From an uncultured Prochlorococcus sp. (GTDB lineage: Bacteria; Cyanobacteriota; Cyanobacteriia; PCC-6307; Cyanobiaceae), in the NCBI GenBank assembly GCA_902615165.1, contig CACMNZ010000002.1, positions 1 to 60,251 on the forward strand: a stretch of 60,251 bases of DNA. The letters run 5' to 3'. The notes beneath the pieces are model-generated. The model worked only from the letters and a program-made list of their open reading frames with translations. It was not told the DNA's origin and did not search any database. Shown here piece after piece: positions 47,127 to 58,348 of the stretch (positions are counted from its first letter, which is position 1; each line of letters begins with the position of its first letter). A program made the translations under genes and the position numbers.

Positions 47127-48887
47127 TTATTTTTCTAATTCGAAATGATTATGAATCGCATTAACTGCTTTGTCACAATCTTTTTCTAAGACAATACATG
47201 AAGTCCTGATTTCACTAGTGGCAATCATTTCAATATTGATATTTTGGTCAGCCAATGCTCTAAATATTTTTCCAGCAGTTCCAACCTTAAATGCCATTCC
47301 TGCTCCTACAGTGCTTACTTTGGCTATAGCAGGGCCATCTTCAACGTATGATCCGGGTAATTTTTTTGTTAAGGCCTCAAAAACTAAGTTAGCTTTTTTT
47401 CTATCTTGTTTATTCATTGTAAGACTAATATCCTTAGTTTTTAAAGAGGAAATTCTTTCAGACTGAACGATAGTATCGATAAGTAAATTATTTTCAGCTA
47501 ATGCTAAACATATTGATGCTGCTACACCTGGACGATCAGGCAGTTTTCGAAAACTGACTTGAACTTGGTTTTTATCTAATGCAATTCCTCTTACTTCTGG
47601 TTGATCTTGTTTTTTATTGATTGGATTAACAAATATTTGTGTATCGGATAACTTAAATTTCTCAGAAACAAATCTTATAGCTTTTGGTATATTATTGATT
47701 TCAATTACACAGCTGACTTTAATTTCACTAGTAGCTATTAACCTGACATTTATATTCGCTTGAGATAAAGTATCAAATAAATCAGCTGAAACACTAGGTC
47801 TGCCCATAATGCCTGCACCTTGAATACTTAATTTAGTCATGTTTGTTTTTAAGTTATATTCTCCTCCTAATTGACTAGTTATAAGTTCACATTGTTCTGC
47901 AGTCTTTTTAACTTCTAATTCACTAACAGTAAATGTAATATCGTTTTTATTTCCATCATTTGTCGCTTGTATTATTAAATCTACACTAATACTTGCTTCT
48001 GAAAGTTTTTCAAATATTTGTGCAGCAATCCCAGGCCTATCAGGAATATTTGAGAGACTGAATACTGCTTGGTTTTCTAATACCTCAAGACTATTGACTG
48101 TTTTTGTTAATTCTAAGCTTCCTCTTTTTAGTGGGAGAGGTTGGATTTGACTTTCTAGAAGAGTCCCACTTGAGTCACTTTGGCTTGATTTGACACACAA
48201 TTTAATTCCATAATTGCGAGCAATTTCTACTGCTCTTGGATGCAGAACTGAAGCACCGACACTTGCAAGTTCAAGCATTTCCTCGCAGCTAATTTCATCT
48301 AAGAGTTTTGCATTAGGAACAATTCTTGGATCAGTAGTAAGAACCCCTGGTACGTCTGTATAAATTTCGCACGTCTCAGCTCCTAAAGCTGTTGATAAAG
48401 CTACTGCGGAAGTATCTGAACCACCTCTACCCAAAGTTGTAATTTCCATTGAACCCGTATGGCTTAATGTTGTTCCTTGAAATCCAGCCACTACAACTAC
48501 AAAACCCTGATTTATATAATTTTGGATCCTTTCTGTTTTAATATCCAGAATTCTCGCTTTCCCATGAATTGATTCAGTGATAATTCCAACCTGGCTACCG
48601 GTCATTGAAATTGCAGGTATTCCGTATTCGTTTAATGCCATTGAGAGAAGAGCTATTGTTACTTGCTCTCCAGTTGAGAGAAGCATATCCAATTCTCTTC
48701 GATTAGGATTTTTACTAATTGATTCCGCTAAACAATTTAAATTATCTGTAGTTTGCCCCATTGCAGAGACAACTACGACAATTTCATTTCCTGCTTCTTT
48801 ACTTTGACAGATGTTACTAGCAATATTTTTAATTTTTTTAATATCACCTACAGAAGTACCGCCAAATTTTTTTACTAGTAAAGCCAT
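47127..48887 (-). CDS. lysC: Aspartokinase with tandem ACT domains
   Basis: A 586-residue aspartate kinase that phosphorylates aspartate, committing it to lysine, threonine and methionine. The kinase part opens with KFGGTSVGD at 7-15; GFQGTTLSHTGSMEITTLGRGGSDTSA follows near 140-165. The second half holds four ACT modules in two tandem pairs (residues about 265-420 and 430-586), recognisable by the repeated VSFRKLPDRPGVAAS / FSLSNIPDRPGIAAQ pattern. This four-ACT form is typical of cyanobacteria and implies feedback control by lysine and threonine. Confidence 0.96.
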   Translation of the reverse strand: MALLVKKFGGTSVGDIKKIKNIASNICQSKEAGNEIVVVVSAMGQTTDNLNCLAESISKNPNRRELDMLLSTGEQVTIALLSMALNEYGIPAISMTGSQVGIITESIHGKARILDIKTERIQNYINQGFVVVVAGFQGTTLSHTGSMEITTLGRGGSDTSAVALSTALGAETCEIYTDVPGVLTTDPRIVPNAKLLDEISCEEMLELASVGASVLHPRAVEIARNYGIKLCVKSSQSDSSGTLLESQIQPLPLKRGSLELTKTVNSLEVLENQAVFSLSNIPDRPGIAAQIFEKLSEASISVDLIIQATNDGNKNDITFTVSELEVKKTAEQCELITSQLGGEYNLKTNMTKLSIQGAGIMGRPSVSADLFDTLSQANINVRLIATSEIKVSCVIEINNIPKAIRFVSEKFKLSDTQIFVNPINKKQDQPEVRGIALDKNQVQVSFRKLPDRPGVAASICLALAENNLLIDTIVQSERISSLKTKDISLTMNKQDRKKANLVFEALTKKLPGSYVEDGPAIAKVSTVGAGMAFKVGTAGKIFRALADQNINIEMIATSEIRTSCIVLEKDCDKAVNAIHNHFELEK

Positions 48888-48926
48888 ATTTAAATCATAA
48901 TGTAAATTCTTAAACTTATAATTTGG

Positions 48927-49928
48927 TTAACTTAAATTAATTAATTTCTCTGTAAAAACATTTATAGGATTATTACCTTGTTTTAGTAATGATTCAATAT
49001 CTAGTAAGTTACTCATTAAATTAATTAAATATTCTTGAGAAATATTTTTAACTTTTCTTCGAATAAAAAAAATTCGTTTTGGATTAGAAATACCTGCAAG
49101 ATTACAAATCTTTTCTGCATTATCGTTACCTGAATTAACTGCTAATTTTATAATGGTATGAATTCTTATTTGACTAATTAAACCTGCATTTAGTCTTAAA
49201 GCAGGCTCTCCTTTCTGTAAGGAATAATTTATTTCTATGAGGCTTTCATTAATATTTTTTTGTAAGAGAAGATCAATGATTTTGAAAATATTGGATTGAT
49301 GATCACTAAATATTTTTTTTACATCAATACTTTTAAGAAAAAGTTGTGAATTCGAATCACTTGATACTGCAGAGAGGTATGTTTTTGCTTTGGCTAATTC
49401 ATTTATTAGTTTAAAGCTATCATTACCAACTGAATCAATGATCAATTCAGCTGCATTTTTATCAATTTTGATATTCATTTGATTTGCTGCATCTTCTAAA
49501 AATCTTTTTTGTCCTTCATAGTCCCAGATTTCTGGTAAAGAAAATGACTTTTCTTTAGCTAAATTATTTTTGATAAGTTTTTGTAAAAATTTAGTACTCT
49601 TTAGCCTTGAATCTGGTTTTTTTGTATTTTGTAAAATGAAATAAGTATTTTGGGGTATATTGTCATGAATTTTTTCAAATTTAGTTCTTAGATCCTCATT
49701 TTTGGAAGTAAAAATTGGATTATTTTTCAATGTAACTATTCTGTATCCCTCTCCAAAAGGAGGTGTAAGAACTTCATCAAAAGCTTTATTGACTTGCTCA
49801 TCATCATCCCCATTTAAATTTGTTACGTTTATTTCTTTCCATTCTTTCGATACTTCCTTATCAATTAATTTTTGAATAAATGTATTTTGAGCATTTAAAT
49901 CATTACCCCATAATATTTGTATTGGCAT
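48927..49928 (-). CDS. holA: DNA polymerase III delta subunit
   Basis: The 333-residue clamp-loader delta subunit opens the sliding clamp. The pattern includes IQILWGNDLNAQ at the start, a weak P-loop-less AAA fold, SLPEIWDYEGQKRFLEDAANQMNIKID near residues 135-160 and LRLNAGLISQIRIH near 245-258. Similarity of delta proteins is low, so this call rests on overall pattern and the genes around it. It is divergent from cobH with 58 bases between. Confidence 0.85.
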   Translation of the reverse strand: MPIQILWGNDLNAQNTFIQKLIDKEVSKEWKEINVTNLNGDDDEQVNKAFDEVLTPPFGEGYRIVTLKNNPIFTSKNEDLRTKFEKIHDNIPQNTYFILQNTKKPDSRLKSTKFLQKLIKNNLAKEKSFSLPEIWDYEGQKRFLEDAANQMNIKIDKNAAELIIDSVGNDSFKLINELAKAKTYLSAVSSDSNSQLFLKSIDVKKIFSDHQSNIFKIIDLLLQKNINESLIEINYSLQKGEPALRLNAGLISQIRIHTIIKLAVNSGNDNAEKICNLAGISNPKRIFFIRRKVKNISQEYLINLMSNLLDIESLLKQGNNPINVFTEKLINLS

Positions 49929-49986
49929 AATAGCTCAATAAAAACTATATATTAACTATGATTACTTCTAACACAAATTAAATTTA

Positions 49987-50610
49987 ATGGTAATAGATCA
50001 TCCAATTTTTTTGGAAAGCATCAGATTCATAAGATCTAATTTATTAGATAATGATCTAAATTATTTGGAAAAAAAAGTGGTAGAGAGATTAGTCCATACT
50101 TCAGGAGATTTTTCAGTTCAAAATCTTGTAAATTTTAGTGAAGGTGCTTGCGAAAAAGGGCTTCAGGCACTTAAAAATGGTGCTCCGATTTTAACTGATA
50201 CTGATATGGCTGCAGCAGCAATAAAAACCATGGCAGAAAATACCACTAGGAATAAAGTATTCACCGCTAGAATGTGGTTTAAAAAAAATAATCATGCAAA
50301 CTTAACTAAAACTGCATATGGCTTAAGTGAAGGTTGGAAGGAGTTATCCGCTATGAATTCTGGAAGCAAATCACCTATTGTAGTTATTGGCAGTTCGCCT
50401 ACAGCGTTAACTTACTTAATTGATATTTTAGAGAATGCAAAAGATTTACCTAGTCTAATTATCGGAATGCCTGTTGGATTTGTTGGAGTAGAGAAAAGCA
50501 AAAACAAACTAATTTCTACTGATTTTCCTAGAATTGTTTTGAATTCCACTAGAGGAGGTGCCGCCATGGCAGCTGCTTCGGTTAACGCCTTATTGAGGGA
50601 AACTATTTAA
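49987..50610 (+). CDS. cobH: Precorrin-8X methylmutase
   Basis: The 207-residue enzyme moves a methyl group from C-11 to C-12 of the corrin precursor in cobalamin synthesis. The active-site histidine is H37 in VERLVHTSGDF, followed by GAPILTDTDMAAAAI and the C-terminal MPVGFVGVEKSKN and TRGGAAMAAASVNALL. Its length is typical (about 210). It is a lone cobalamin gene here, between divergent holA and convergent mutS. Confidence 0.97.
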   Translation: MVIDHPIFLESIRFIRSNLLDNDLNYLEKKVVERLVHTSGDFSVQNLVNFSEGACEKGLQALKNGAPILTDTDMAAAAIKTMAENTTRNKVFTARMWFKKNNHANLTKTAYGLSEGWKELSAMNSGSKSPIVVIGSSPTALTYLIDILENAKDLPSLIIGMPVGFVGVEKSKNKLISTDFPRIVLNSTRGGAAMAAASVNALLRETI

Positions 50611-50641
50611 AAATTATTTATTTTATAAAAATGTCAAAAAT

Positions 50642-53383
50642 CTACTTAATATCATAATTTAATTTGTTATTTTCTTCTAAAGAATTTAAAACTGATTTTG
50701 CTTTTTCTATAACTTCTTTTGGAACTCCTGCTAATTTAGCTGCTTCTATACCATAGCTTTTGTTTGAGCCCCCTTTAACAATCCTGTGGCTAAAAATTAG
50801 TTGATCGTTATTTTGTTCTACTAAAACTTGAAAATTTTGTATATTTTTATTTGAATTTTTTAAATAATTAAGCTCATGATAGTGCGTAGCAAAAATAGTA
50901 TTACATCTAATTTTTTTTGCAAGATATTCACTTACTGACCAAGCTATGGAAAGTCCATCAAAAGTAGATGTTCCTCTGCCTATTTCATCCAGTAAAACTA
51001 GTGAGCTAGAAGTTGCCTGATTTAGAATTGATGCAGTTTCAGACATTTCTACCATAAATGTTGATTGTCCAGATGATTGATCATCTACTGCCCCAATTCT
51101 TGTGAAAATCCTATCTGCAATCTTGATTTCAGCATTATTAGCAGGAACAAAGCTACCAATTTGTGTGAGAATTTGTATTAAACCAAGTTGTCTTATAAAG
51201 CAACTTTTTCCGCTTGCATTGGGACCGGTTAATATAATTAATTTTTGATTATCCTCAAAAGATATATCGTTTGCTACAAACTGTTTATCACTTAACAATT
51301 GCTCTACAATTGGATTTCTTCCTGCGATAATTTTTGTACTATTTTTTGTCATTGAATCATTTATTGGTATTAATGAAGGTTTTATAAAATTGTTTTCTAC
51401 TGCAGTAATTGATAAACCAAGTAGTGCATCAAGAGATGCTATGGATTTTGCGATTGATCTTATTTGTTTTGTTTTTTCAGCAACTATATTTCTTAATTCG
51501 CAGAAAATTTCATATTCTTTTGATGAAGCTCTGCTTTTTATTTGGAAAATCTTATTTTCTTTATTTTTAATTTCTGAAGTGATATACCTTTCTTCATTAG
51601 TAAGTGTTTGCCTTTTGATCCAATGTTGTGGAGCTAAATTAACTTTTGATTTATTTATAGAAATGTAATAACCAAAATTTTTATGAAATTGAATTTTTAG
51701 GTTTGAAATTTTACTAATTTTCCTTTCCTTTAACTCTTCTTTATTTAGCCACTCAGAGTAATCATCCATTAAATTTCGTAAACCATCTAATATATTGTCA
51801 ACACCATCGTGGATCATGCCTCCTTCACTAATATTTAGAGGAGGATTTTCTACAAGTTTAAAACTTATATTATCAGCTAATTCTAAGAGTCCTTCATCAA
51901 TATTTTTTAATTGATCAGTCCAATCTGGGAGATCATACTTAAATAATTCAATTATGGATTTTAGTCTAGGCAATTTTTTTAAACCTTCAGCTATTGCAAT
52001 TAAGTCTCTGGGACTTGCATGACCTGCACAAGCTTTACCCGCAAGTCTTTCTAAATCCCCCATTGCTCTAAGCAAATTTTGGGTATCTATACGTAATTTT
52101 TTAGATTCAAGAAAGTTCGTAATTATATTTTGTCTTTTATAAATTTCATTAACTTTTAATAGTGGTGAATCTATCCACCTTCTTAAACACCTTGCACCCA
52201 TGCAAGTATAAGTTCTATCAATACTCCAAAGTAGCGAACCTACATAATTGTTTTCTCGTTGTGTATTTTTGATTTCTAAGTTTTTTTGAGTTTGATAATC
52301 AATAATTAATTTGTTGTGACCATATTGAATTTGTGGAAAGTCTAATGAGATTTTTAAAGAAGAATCTTTATCTAAATTTGAAGGATTGATTTTTTCTAAA
52401 TAATTTAATAAACCTCCAAGTGATCTAGTTGCATTGTTTAAGTTTTTAAGTCCTATTCCCTCTAGGTTTGCAATTTGGAAATAATTTTTTATTAGATAAT
52501 TTGCTTCATTTATTCCAAAATTAGTCTCTTGAGAAACAGTATATGTAATTTGACTATTTCCTTTAATTAATAAATTTCTTACTGCATTGCTTCCTACAAT
52601 GATTTCTGAAGAATCTAATTTAATAATTTCATCAAATAGTTTTGACAGAGATTGGCCTTCTAAAGTTATTAATTCTCCTGTGCTTACATCAGCTTTTGAG
52701 ATACCCCATTCATAAGATTCATCTGAGTTTTCTTCTGATAAGTAAATAGCAGTAATCCAATTATTTTTCTTTGCTATCAACATCCCCTCTTCAATTACAG
52801 TTCCAGGAGTAATTATTCTTGTTATTCCTCTTTTAATTGGAGTCCCATAATTCCCAGAACTTTTTTCTAATTGATCGCATATAACCACAGAATAATTTTT
52901 TTTAATTAAATCAGCACAGTATCTTTCCATTGCATGATGGGGAACTCCTGCCATAGGGATCTTGCCAATCTCTTTGCCAGCATCTTTACTGGTAAGCGTT
53001 ATTTCTAAAAGGTTAGATATTAATACAGCGTCCTCAAAAAAACTTTCAAAAAAATCTCCTAATCTATAAAGTAACAACCTATCTTTATTTTCTTCTTTGA
53101 GAGTTACATAATGCTTCATTACAGGAGTTAATTTCAGTTTTGAAACTGTTTTATAGCTATAGGATTCTTCATTGATGCAAACATTTTTGTTATTTGAAAT
53201 TAAATCAGTCTTGAACTTATTTATTAAATTAGTTGAATTTTTTCTTTGTCTGGGTCTTTTTTGCGATTCTTTTTTTAAATCTTCCAAAGATAAATCTTCT
53301 GGAATTTTTGTTATTTCGTTTTGTTCATTATTATCATTACCAATCGCAAATAAATTCTTTTGAATTATCGTATCTTCTTGCAT
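50642..53383 (-). CDS. mutS: DNA mismatch repair protein MutS
   Basis: A 913-residue MutS1-type protein. After an N-terminal extension of about 85 residues, which is lysine- and asparagine-rich, comes [34 protein letters not shown], the mismatch-recognition domain with the F-x-E motif given here as DFFESF. The ATPase has Walker [10 protein letters not shown] at about 718-726 and [10 protein letters not shown], followed by the ATHYHEL motif. It is MutS1 and not MutS2, which lacks the recognition domain. The extension may be typical of cyanobacteria. Confidence 0.96.
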   Translation of the reverse strand: MQEDTIIQKNLFAIGNDNNEQNEITKIPEDLSLEDLKKESQKRPRQRKNSTNLINKFKTDLISNNKNVCINEESYSYKTVSKLKLTPVMKHYVTLKEENKDRLLLYRLGDFFESFFEDAVLISNLLEITLTSKDAGKEIGKIPMAGVPHHAMERYCADLIKKNYSVVICDQLEKSSGNYGTPIKRGITRIITPGTVIEEGMLIAKKNNWITAIYLSEENSDESYEWGISKADVSTGELITLEGQSLSKLFDEIIKLDSSEIIVGSNAVRNLLIKGNSQITYTVSQETNFGINEANYLIKNYFQIANLEGIGLKNLNNATRSLGGLLNYLEKINPSNLDKDSSLKISLDFPQIQYGHNKLIIDYQTQKNLEIKNTQRENNYVGSLLWSIDRTYTCMGARCLRRWIDSPLLKVNEIYKRQNIITNFLESKKLRIDTQNLLRAMGDLERLAGKACAGHASPRDLIAIAEGLKKLPRLKSIIELFKYDLPDWTDQLKNIDEGLLELADNISFKLVENPPLNISEGGMIHDGVDNILDGLRNLMDDYSEWLNKEELKERKISKISNLKIQFHKNFGYYISINKSKVNLAPQHWIKRQTLTNEERYITSEIKNKENKIFQIKSRASSKEYEIFCELRNIVAEKTKQIRSIAKSIASLDALLGLSITAVENNFIKPSLIPINDSMTKNSTKIIAGRNPIVEQLLSDKQFVANDISFEDNQKLIILTGPNASGKSCFIRQLGLIQILTQIGSFVPANNAEIKIADRIFTRIGAVDDQSSGQSTFMVEMSETASILNQATSSSLVLLDEIGRGTSTFDGLSIAWSVSEYLAKKIRCNTIFATHYHELNYLKNSNKNIQNFQVLVEQNNDQLIFSHRIVKGGSNKSYGIEAAKLAGVPKEVIEKAKSVLNSLEENNKLNYDIK

Positions 53384-53495
53384 ACTTTTTTAATTCCTAA
53401 ATAGATATTAGGTAGAAATTTATTTTTTGCATTTAAAGTGGCTAAAATATGTAAATTTTCTCTAAAAATTATCATTTTCATGAGATTATAGTATT

Positions 53496-53501
53496 TATAA
53501 T
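53496..53501 (+). promoter_or_regulatory. -10 element (TATAAT) of the psbZ promoter
   Basis: A perfect TATAAT ends 22 bases before the psbZ ATG, giving a leader of around 16 bases. Matching this, the 140-base gap before it has no gene. A clear -35 box is not present. Confidence 0.6.
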
Positions 53502-53523
53502 ATTTGAAACCTAAGACTGAATC

Positions 53524-53721
53524 ATGCAGGCTGTTAACTTTTTCTTCGTAAATGCTCTATTATTTGCTTCTTTAATTGCGGTAGTTGGAGTACCCGTTTT
53601 ATATGTGACTCAACCTTCTACTGAGGAAGGACAGCGAGAAAGTAGGAGAAAAATTTATTCTATTGCTGCTGTTTGGGTTGTTTTGGTTTTTGTTACAGGG
53701 ATAGTTTCTTCATTAGTTTGA
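53524..53721 (+). CDS. psbZ: Photosystem II reaction centre protein PsbZ (Ycf9)
   Basis: The 65-residue protein has two membrane spans (residues about 7-28 and 46-63) and ends VVLVFVTGIVSSLV, as PsbZ does. It stabilises the photosystem II supercomplex and its antenna link. The loop between spans (TQPSTEEGQRESRRK) is more charged than in plants. It has a clean promoter and is followed after 49 bases by ribH. Confidence 0.92.
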   Translation: MQAVNFFFVNALLFASLIAVVGVPVLYVTQPSTEEGQRESRRKIYSIAAVWVVLVFVTGIVSSLV

Positions 53722-53770
53722 ACTAAATACCTTTTCGTGAGAGTCTATTAATATATCTAAGTACAATTTA

Positions 53771-54247
53771 ATGGCTATTTTTGAGGGTTCTTTTACTAAT
53801 GCCTCTACTTTAAAAGTTGGGATCGTAATAGCGAGATTTAATGATTTAATTACAAATAAAATTCTATCTGGTTGTCTTGATTGTTTAAAAAGACATGGTT
53901 TAGATACTTCAGAATTAAGCAATCAAGTTGATATAGTTTGGGTTCCCGGTTCATTTGAATTACCAATCGCAGCTAAAACCCTCATGAAAAAAAAGAGTTA
54001 TGACGTTGTAATTGCTCTTGGTGCTGTGATCCGTGGTGAAACTTCCCACTATGATGTAGTTATATCTGAAGCGAGCAAAGGTATTTCACAAGTTTCAAAT
54101 GAAAATAATATTCCAATTATTTTTGGAGTTTTAACCACTGATACTATGCAGCAGGCTCTAGAAAGAGCAGGGATTAAAAATAATCTTGGTTGGAATTATG
54201 CTTTACAAGCAATTGAGATGGGATCCTTAATTAAAAATTTAAATTAG
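53771..54247 (+). CDS. ribH: 6,7-dimethyl-8-ribityllumazine synthase
   Basis: The 158-residue enzyme makes the lumazine precursor of riboflavin from ribitylaminouracil and dihydroxybutanone phosphate. The signatures [16 protein letters not shown] near residues 18-33, [24 protein letters not shown] with the catalytic histidine H88, and [16 protein letters not shown] are all intact. It forms large icosahedral or pentameric assemblies. It lies between psbZ and tRNA-Gly. Confidence 0.97.
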   Translation: MAIFEGSFTNASTLKVGIVIARFNDLITNKILSGCLDCLKRHGLDTSELSNQVDIVWVPGSFELPIAAKTLMKKKSYDVVIALGAVIRGETSHYDVVISEASKGISQVSNENNIPIIFGVLTTDTMQQALERAGIKNNLGWNYALQAIEMGSLIKNLN

Positions 54248-54309
54248 TTAAAAAAAAAATAATTATTTTTCTTATTAAGACCTTCTTTGAGATAAAATAA
54301 AAAAGTTGT

Positions 54310-54381
54310 GCGGATGTAGCTCAGTGGTAGAGCATCTCCTTGCCAAGGAGAATGTCGAGAGTTCGAATCTCTTCATCCGCT
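54310..54381 (+). tRNA. tRNA-Gly (anticodon GCC)
   Basis: A 72-base cloverleaf. Acceptor GCGGATG (54310-54316) pairs with CATCCGC (54374-54380), discriminator T at 54381. The anticodon stem TCTCC/GGAGA encloses the loop TTGCCAA with anticodon GCC. The T arm has GAGTTCGAATCTC. CCA is not encoded. Confidence 0.97.
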
Positions 54382-54424
54382 TTTATTATTTGTATCTTTT
54401 AGAATATTTTAAAATAATTGCGTA

Positions 54425-54856
54425 ATGTCAAGAGTGATTTCAATTGAGGATTTAAAGGGATTATTTACTAAACCTTATGGTACAGATGCACCAACTAAAG
54501 AAAAATGGGCTGAATTTTATAATGAGAATGTTATTTTTACAGACCCAACGCAGGAAACAGAGGGCTTAGATTCTTATGTTAAAGCTCAAGAAAAGCTAGT
54601 TAAAAGATGTGATGATGTTTTTTTAGAAACTCATGCAATTTCTATAACTGGTGATTGTGGATTTGTTGAATGGACAATGGGTTTAAAAATTATGGGTAAA
54701 GAATTTATATATCCTGGAACTACTCGTTTATTATTTGGCGAGAATGGGTTAATAAAAGAGCATAGAGATTACTTTGATTTTTGTGGCCCAACTTTTGGAC
54801 CAGTTCCTATTTTAGGACCTTTCATAAGATGGCTTTATAGTAAATTCGTGTCTTGA
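54425..54856 (+). CDS. SnoaL/NTF2-like fold protein
   Basis: A 143-residue soluble protein whose pattern WAEFYNENVIFTDPTQETEGLDSYVKAQEKLV, then FVEWTMGLKIMGKEFIYPGTTRLLFGENGLIKEHRDYFD, is typical of NTF2-like SnoaL-type domains. These include isomerases, hydrolases and binding proteins, so the function cannot be told. The C-terminal part is proline- and glycine-rich with aromatic residues (GPTFGPVPILGPFIRWLY). It follows tRNA-Gly by 43 bases and converges on the acetyltransferase gene. Confidence 0.8.
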   Translation: MSRVISIEDLKGLFTKPYGTDAPTKEKWAEFYNENVIFTDPTQETEGLDSYVKAQEKLVKRCDDVFLETHAISITGDCGFVEWTMGLKIMGKEFIYPGTTRLLFGENGLIKEHRDYFDFCGPTFGPVPILGPFIRWLYSKFVS

Positions 54857-54877
54857 TTCACTTTTTATAAAAAAACT

Positions 54878-55333
54878 TTATATTTCATAAATTAATAAAT
54901 TTTGAGAACTCACTTCTTTGAAATCTAATTGAGAATAAAATAATTTTTTATTCGTAGTCATTAAATATATTTTCTTTGTATCTTTAATTTTTTTAGAGGA
55001 TAAAAGACTTTTCACAATTAATGTACCAAACCCTTTGCCCTGGTAATTTTGATCTATAACAATATCCCAAAGTACACCTCGGTAAATCCCATCGGTTAAA
55101 GCCCTACCAAAACCAACTATTTGGTTGCCAACCCATAGACTTACTATGACGTCACTGTTTGCAAGACATTTTTTTAGATCCTTAATTGTCCTATTTTTTG
55201 CCCAAAAAGTATTATTTTCTAGCAATTTTTGTAGCTTAATTAATCCATTTGTAGGTTTAAGATTAGGACCTAATCCAAAAAATCTTAATCCTAAAGCTCC
55301 TTTGGCATGTTTGATTAGAGATATTTCTTTCAT
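54878..55333 (-). CDS. GNAT-family acetyltransferase
   Basis: A 151-residue protein with the acetyl-CoA binding pattern DIVIDQNYQGKGFGTLIVKSLL near residues 90-111 (motif QxxGKGxG). Substrate is unknown. The N-terminal part (LGLRFFGLGPNLKPTNGLIKLQKLLENNTFWAKNR) resembles the cyanobacterial GNAT proteins close to secA. It is divergent from secA with a 175-base gap and converges on the SnoaL-like gene. Confidence 0.82.
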   Translation of the reverse strand: MKEISLIKHAKGALGLRFFGLGPNLKPTNGLIKLQKLLENNTFWAKNRTIKDLKKCLANSDVIVSLWVGNQIVGFGRALTDGIYRGVLWDIVIDQNYQGKGFGTLIVKSLLSSKKIKDTKKIYLMTTNKKLFYSQLDFKEVSSQNLLIYEI

Positions 55334-55465
55334 TTCTTAAAAAAGATTTTTGTAAAGTGAGTTCAGTTAAGTTATTTTTGTAACATTATTTTAAATACAT
55401 TAATCGATCGTTTCTATAAAATAAAGAGATAATAGTTTTCTTCATTCTGATGTATCGCACTAATT

Positions 55466-55471
55466 TATAAT
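55466..55471 (+). promoter_or_regulatory. -10 element (TATAAT) of the secA promoter
   Basis: A perfect TATAAT lies 38 bases before the secA ATG, and AAAGGAC, an adequate ribosome binding site, lies just before the start. The 175-base region from 55334 to 55508 holds this element and no gene. A -35 box is not clear at 17 bases upstream. Confidence 0.55.
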
Positions 55472-55508
55472 GTTTGTAATAAGATAAATTTTTAAAGGAC
55501 TTTAACTT

Positions 55509-58340
55509 ATGCTCAAACTTTTGTTGGGAGATCCTAATACCCGAAAGTTAAAGCGCTATCAACCAATAGTGGAAGAGATAAATTTTTTAGAAGAAGAAAT
55601 TTCTCAATTGACAGATGATGAGCTTAGAAAAGAAACTCAAAATCTTAAATCCAAGATTTCATCAGAATTAGATTTAAAAAAACAAAAAGGACTCCTAGAA
55701 GAATTCCTTCCTAAAGCCTTTTCGATTGTAAGAGAAGCAAGTAAACGTGTTCTTGATATGAGACATTTTGATGTTCAGTTAATAGGTGGGATGGTTTTAC
55801 ACGAGTGTCAAATTGCTGAGATGAAGACTGGAGAGGGAAAAACTCTTGTTGCAACATTACCTTGTTATTTAAATGCTCTTACTGGAAAAGGTGTTCATGT
55901 TGTCACTGTAAATGATTATTTAGCTAGAAGAGATGCTGAGTGGATGGGACAAGTTCATCGTTTTTTGGGTTTATCCGTTGGTTTAATTCAGCAAGATATG
56001 AACCCAGTTGAGAGAAAGAGAAATTATGCTTGTGATATAACTTATGCCACAAATTCTGAATTAGGATTTGATTATTTAAGGGATAATATGGCTACAGATA
56101 TTAATGAGGTAGTGCAAAGAAAATTTAGTTATTGCGTAATTGACGAGGTTGATTCAATATTAATTGATGAAGCAAGAACGCCCCTAATCATTTCTGGACA
56201 AGTAGAGAGACCTCAAGAAAAATATCAAAAAGCCGCAGAATTATCTCTGGCATTAGTCAAAGCAAAAGAATTGAGTAAAGATGGTATTGATCCAGAAGGG
56301 GATTATGAAGTCGATGAAAAGCAAAGGAGTTGTATATTAACTGATCAAGGTTTTGCTAAATGTGAAGAGTATTTGGGAGTTAATGATTTATATAACCCTC
56401 AAGATCCATGGGCACACTACATAACAAATGCTTTAAAAGCTAAAGAATTATTCATCAGAGATGTAAATTACATTATTAAAAATGAAGAGGCTGTAATAGT
56501 CGATGAATTTACAGGTAGGGTAATGCCTGGAAGACGTTGGAGTGACGGACAACATCAAGCAATAGAAGCAAAAGAGAATCTTAAAATTCAGCCTGAAACT
56601 CAAACATTAGCATCCATTACTTATCAGAATTTTTTCCTCTTATATCCTGGTTTAGCAGGTATGACAGGAACTGCAAAAACTGAAGAGGTTGAATTTGAAA
56701 AAACTTATAAATTAGAATCAACAGTCATACCAACGAATCAAATAAGGAAGAGACAAGATTGGTCAGACCAAGTATTCAAGACTGAGATAGGTAAATGGAA
56801 GGCTGTTGCTAAAGAGACTGCACAAATACATAGAGAGGGAAGACCTGTTTTAGTTGGTACAACTAGTGTTGAAAAAAGTGAGTTATTAAGTTCACTTTTA
56901 ACTGAGGAAAAAATTCCACATAATTTGCTAAATGCTAAGCCAGAGAATGTTGAACGCGAAGCAGAAATTATTGCTCAGGCAGGCAGAGCAGGTGCCGTTA
57001 CTATTGCGACTAATATGGCTGGGAGGGGGACAGATATAATTCTTGGCGGTAATAGTGACTATATGGCAAGACTTAAATTAAAGGAGATTTTAGTTCCATT
57101 GCTAGTAAGGCCAGATAATGAGCATAAACCACCAATCCCTAAGCAAAGAACTTCAAAATCTAAGGGTGGTTTTTCTTCAAAGGTAGGCTCAACTTTGAAA
57201 AAGAATAGTGCAGACTCATCAACCAGCCTATTTCCTTGCAAATTAGATGAAGAGATTGAAAATAACCTTACATTGTTATCTAATAAACTTGTTGAAAATT
57301 GGGGAGAGAGACAACTTTCTGTTTTAGATCTAGATGACAGGATAGCTACAGCTGCAGAAAAAGCACCAACTGAAGATAAATTGTTAAAGCTTTTGAGAGA
57401 ATCTTTATCAGCTGTTAAGAAAGAATATGAAAAAGTTTTGATTCATGAAGAGGAAAAAGTGAGAGAAGCTGGGGGTTTACATGTTATCGGTACTGAGAGA
57501 CATGAATCAAGAAGAGTGGATAATCAACTTAGAGGTAGAGCTGGAAGACAAGGTGATCTTGGGAGCACTAGATTCTTTTTATCTTTGGAAGATAATCTAC
57601 TAAGAATTTTTGGAGGGGATAGAGTAGCAAATCTAATGAATGCATTTAGGGTTGACGAGGATATGCCTATCGAATCAGGGATGCTTACTAGGTCTTTAGA
57701 AAGTGCTCAAAAGAAAGTAGAAACCTATTATTACGATATTAGAAAACAAGTTTTCGAATATGATGAGGTAATGAATAATCAAAGAAAAGCTGTATACAGC
57801 GAAAGACTAAGAGTTTTACAAGGGATTGATTTAAAAAGGCAAGTAATAGGGTATGGAGAAAGAACAATGAGTGAAATTGTGGAGGCTTATATTAATCCTG
57901 ATCTTCCACCTGAAGAATGGAATATAGATCAATTAATTTCTAAAGTCAAAGAATTCGTATATCTATTAGATGATCTTAAAGTTGAAGATGTTAATTTACT
58001 TTCAATAGAAGAATTGAAAAACTATTTGCAAGAGCAGTTAAGAATAGCTTATGACTTGAAGGAATCTCAAATAGAGAAGATTCGTTTAGGATTGATGAGA
58101 GAAGCTGAAAGATTTTTTATTTTACAGCAAATAGATAATTTATGGCGAGAACATCTCCAATCGATGGATTCCCTCCGGGAATCAGTTGGATTGAGAGGTT
58201 ATGGCCAAAAAGACCCTTTAATAGAGTATAAAAATGAAGGGTACGATATGTTTCTTGAAATGATGACTAATATGAGGAGAAATGTTATTTATTCAATGTT
58301 TATGTTTCAACCTAAAACTGAAGTTAATGAAAAAAATTAA
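55509..58340 (+). CDS. secA: Preprotein translocase ATPase SecA
   Basis: The 943-residue motor drives protein export and thylakoid import through SecYEG. Walker A is MKTGEGKT at about 105-112, Walker B-type [17 protein letters not shown] near 215-228, and the second nucleotide-binding half has [13 protein letters not shown] and [12 protein letters not shown]. Between these lies an insertion of about 100 residues ([15 protein letters not shown] and onward) typical of cyanobacteria. The C-terminus ([12 protein letters not shown]) has no zinc-binding tail. It ends eight bases before the convergent cysE. Confidence 0.98.
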   Translation: MLKLLLGDPNTRKLKRYQPIVEEINFLEEEISQLTDDELRKETQNLKSKISSELDLKKQKGLLEEFLPKAFSIVREASKRVLDMRHFDVQLIGGMVLHECQIAEMKTGEGKTLVATLPCYLNALTGKGVHVVTVNDYLARRDAEWMGQVHRFLGLSVGLIQQDMNPVERKRNYACDITYATNSELGFDYLRDNMATDINEVVQRKFSYCVIDEVDSILIDEARTPLIISGQVERPQEKYQKAAELSLALVKAKELSKDGIDPEGDYEVDEKQRSCILTDQGFAKCEEYLGVNDLYNPQDPWAHYITNALKAKELFIRDVNYIIKNEEAVIVDEFTGRVMPGRRWSDGQHQAIEAKENLKIQPETQTLASITYQNFFLLYPGLAGMTGTAKTEEVEFEKTYKLESTVIPTNQIRKRQDWSDQVFKTEIGKWKAVAKETAQIHREGRPVLVGTTSVEKSELLSSLLTEEKIPHNLLNAKPENVEREAEIIAQAGRAGAVTIATNMAGRGTDIILGGNSDYMARLKLKEILVPLLVRPDNEHKPPIPKQRTSKSKGGFSSKVGSTLKKNSADSSTSLFPCKLDEEIENNLTLLSNKLVENWGERQLSVLDLDDRIATAAEKAPTEDKLLKLLRESLSAVKKEYEKVLIHEEEKVREAGGLHVIGTERHESRRVDNQLRGRAGRQGDLGSTRFFLSLEDNLLRIFGGDRVANLMNAFRVDEDMPIESGMLTRSLESAQKKVETYYYDIRKQVFEYDEVMNNQRKAVYSERLRVLQGIDLKRQVIGYGERTMSEIVEAYINPDLPPEEWNIDQLISKVKEFVYLLDDLKVEDVNLLSIEELKNYLQEQLRIAYDLKESQIEKIRLGLMREAERFFILQQIDNLWREHLQSMDSLRESVGLRGYGQKDPLIEYKNEGYDMFLEMMTNMRRNVIYSMFMFQPKTEVNEKN

Positions 58341-58348
58341 ATAAAGAT

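Noticed and set aside
54255..54270. AAAAATAATTATTTTT palindrome after ribH as terminator
   Set aside because: A pure A/T palindrome with no G-C pairs; unstable and expected by chance.
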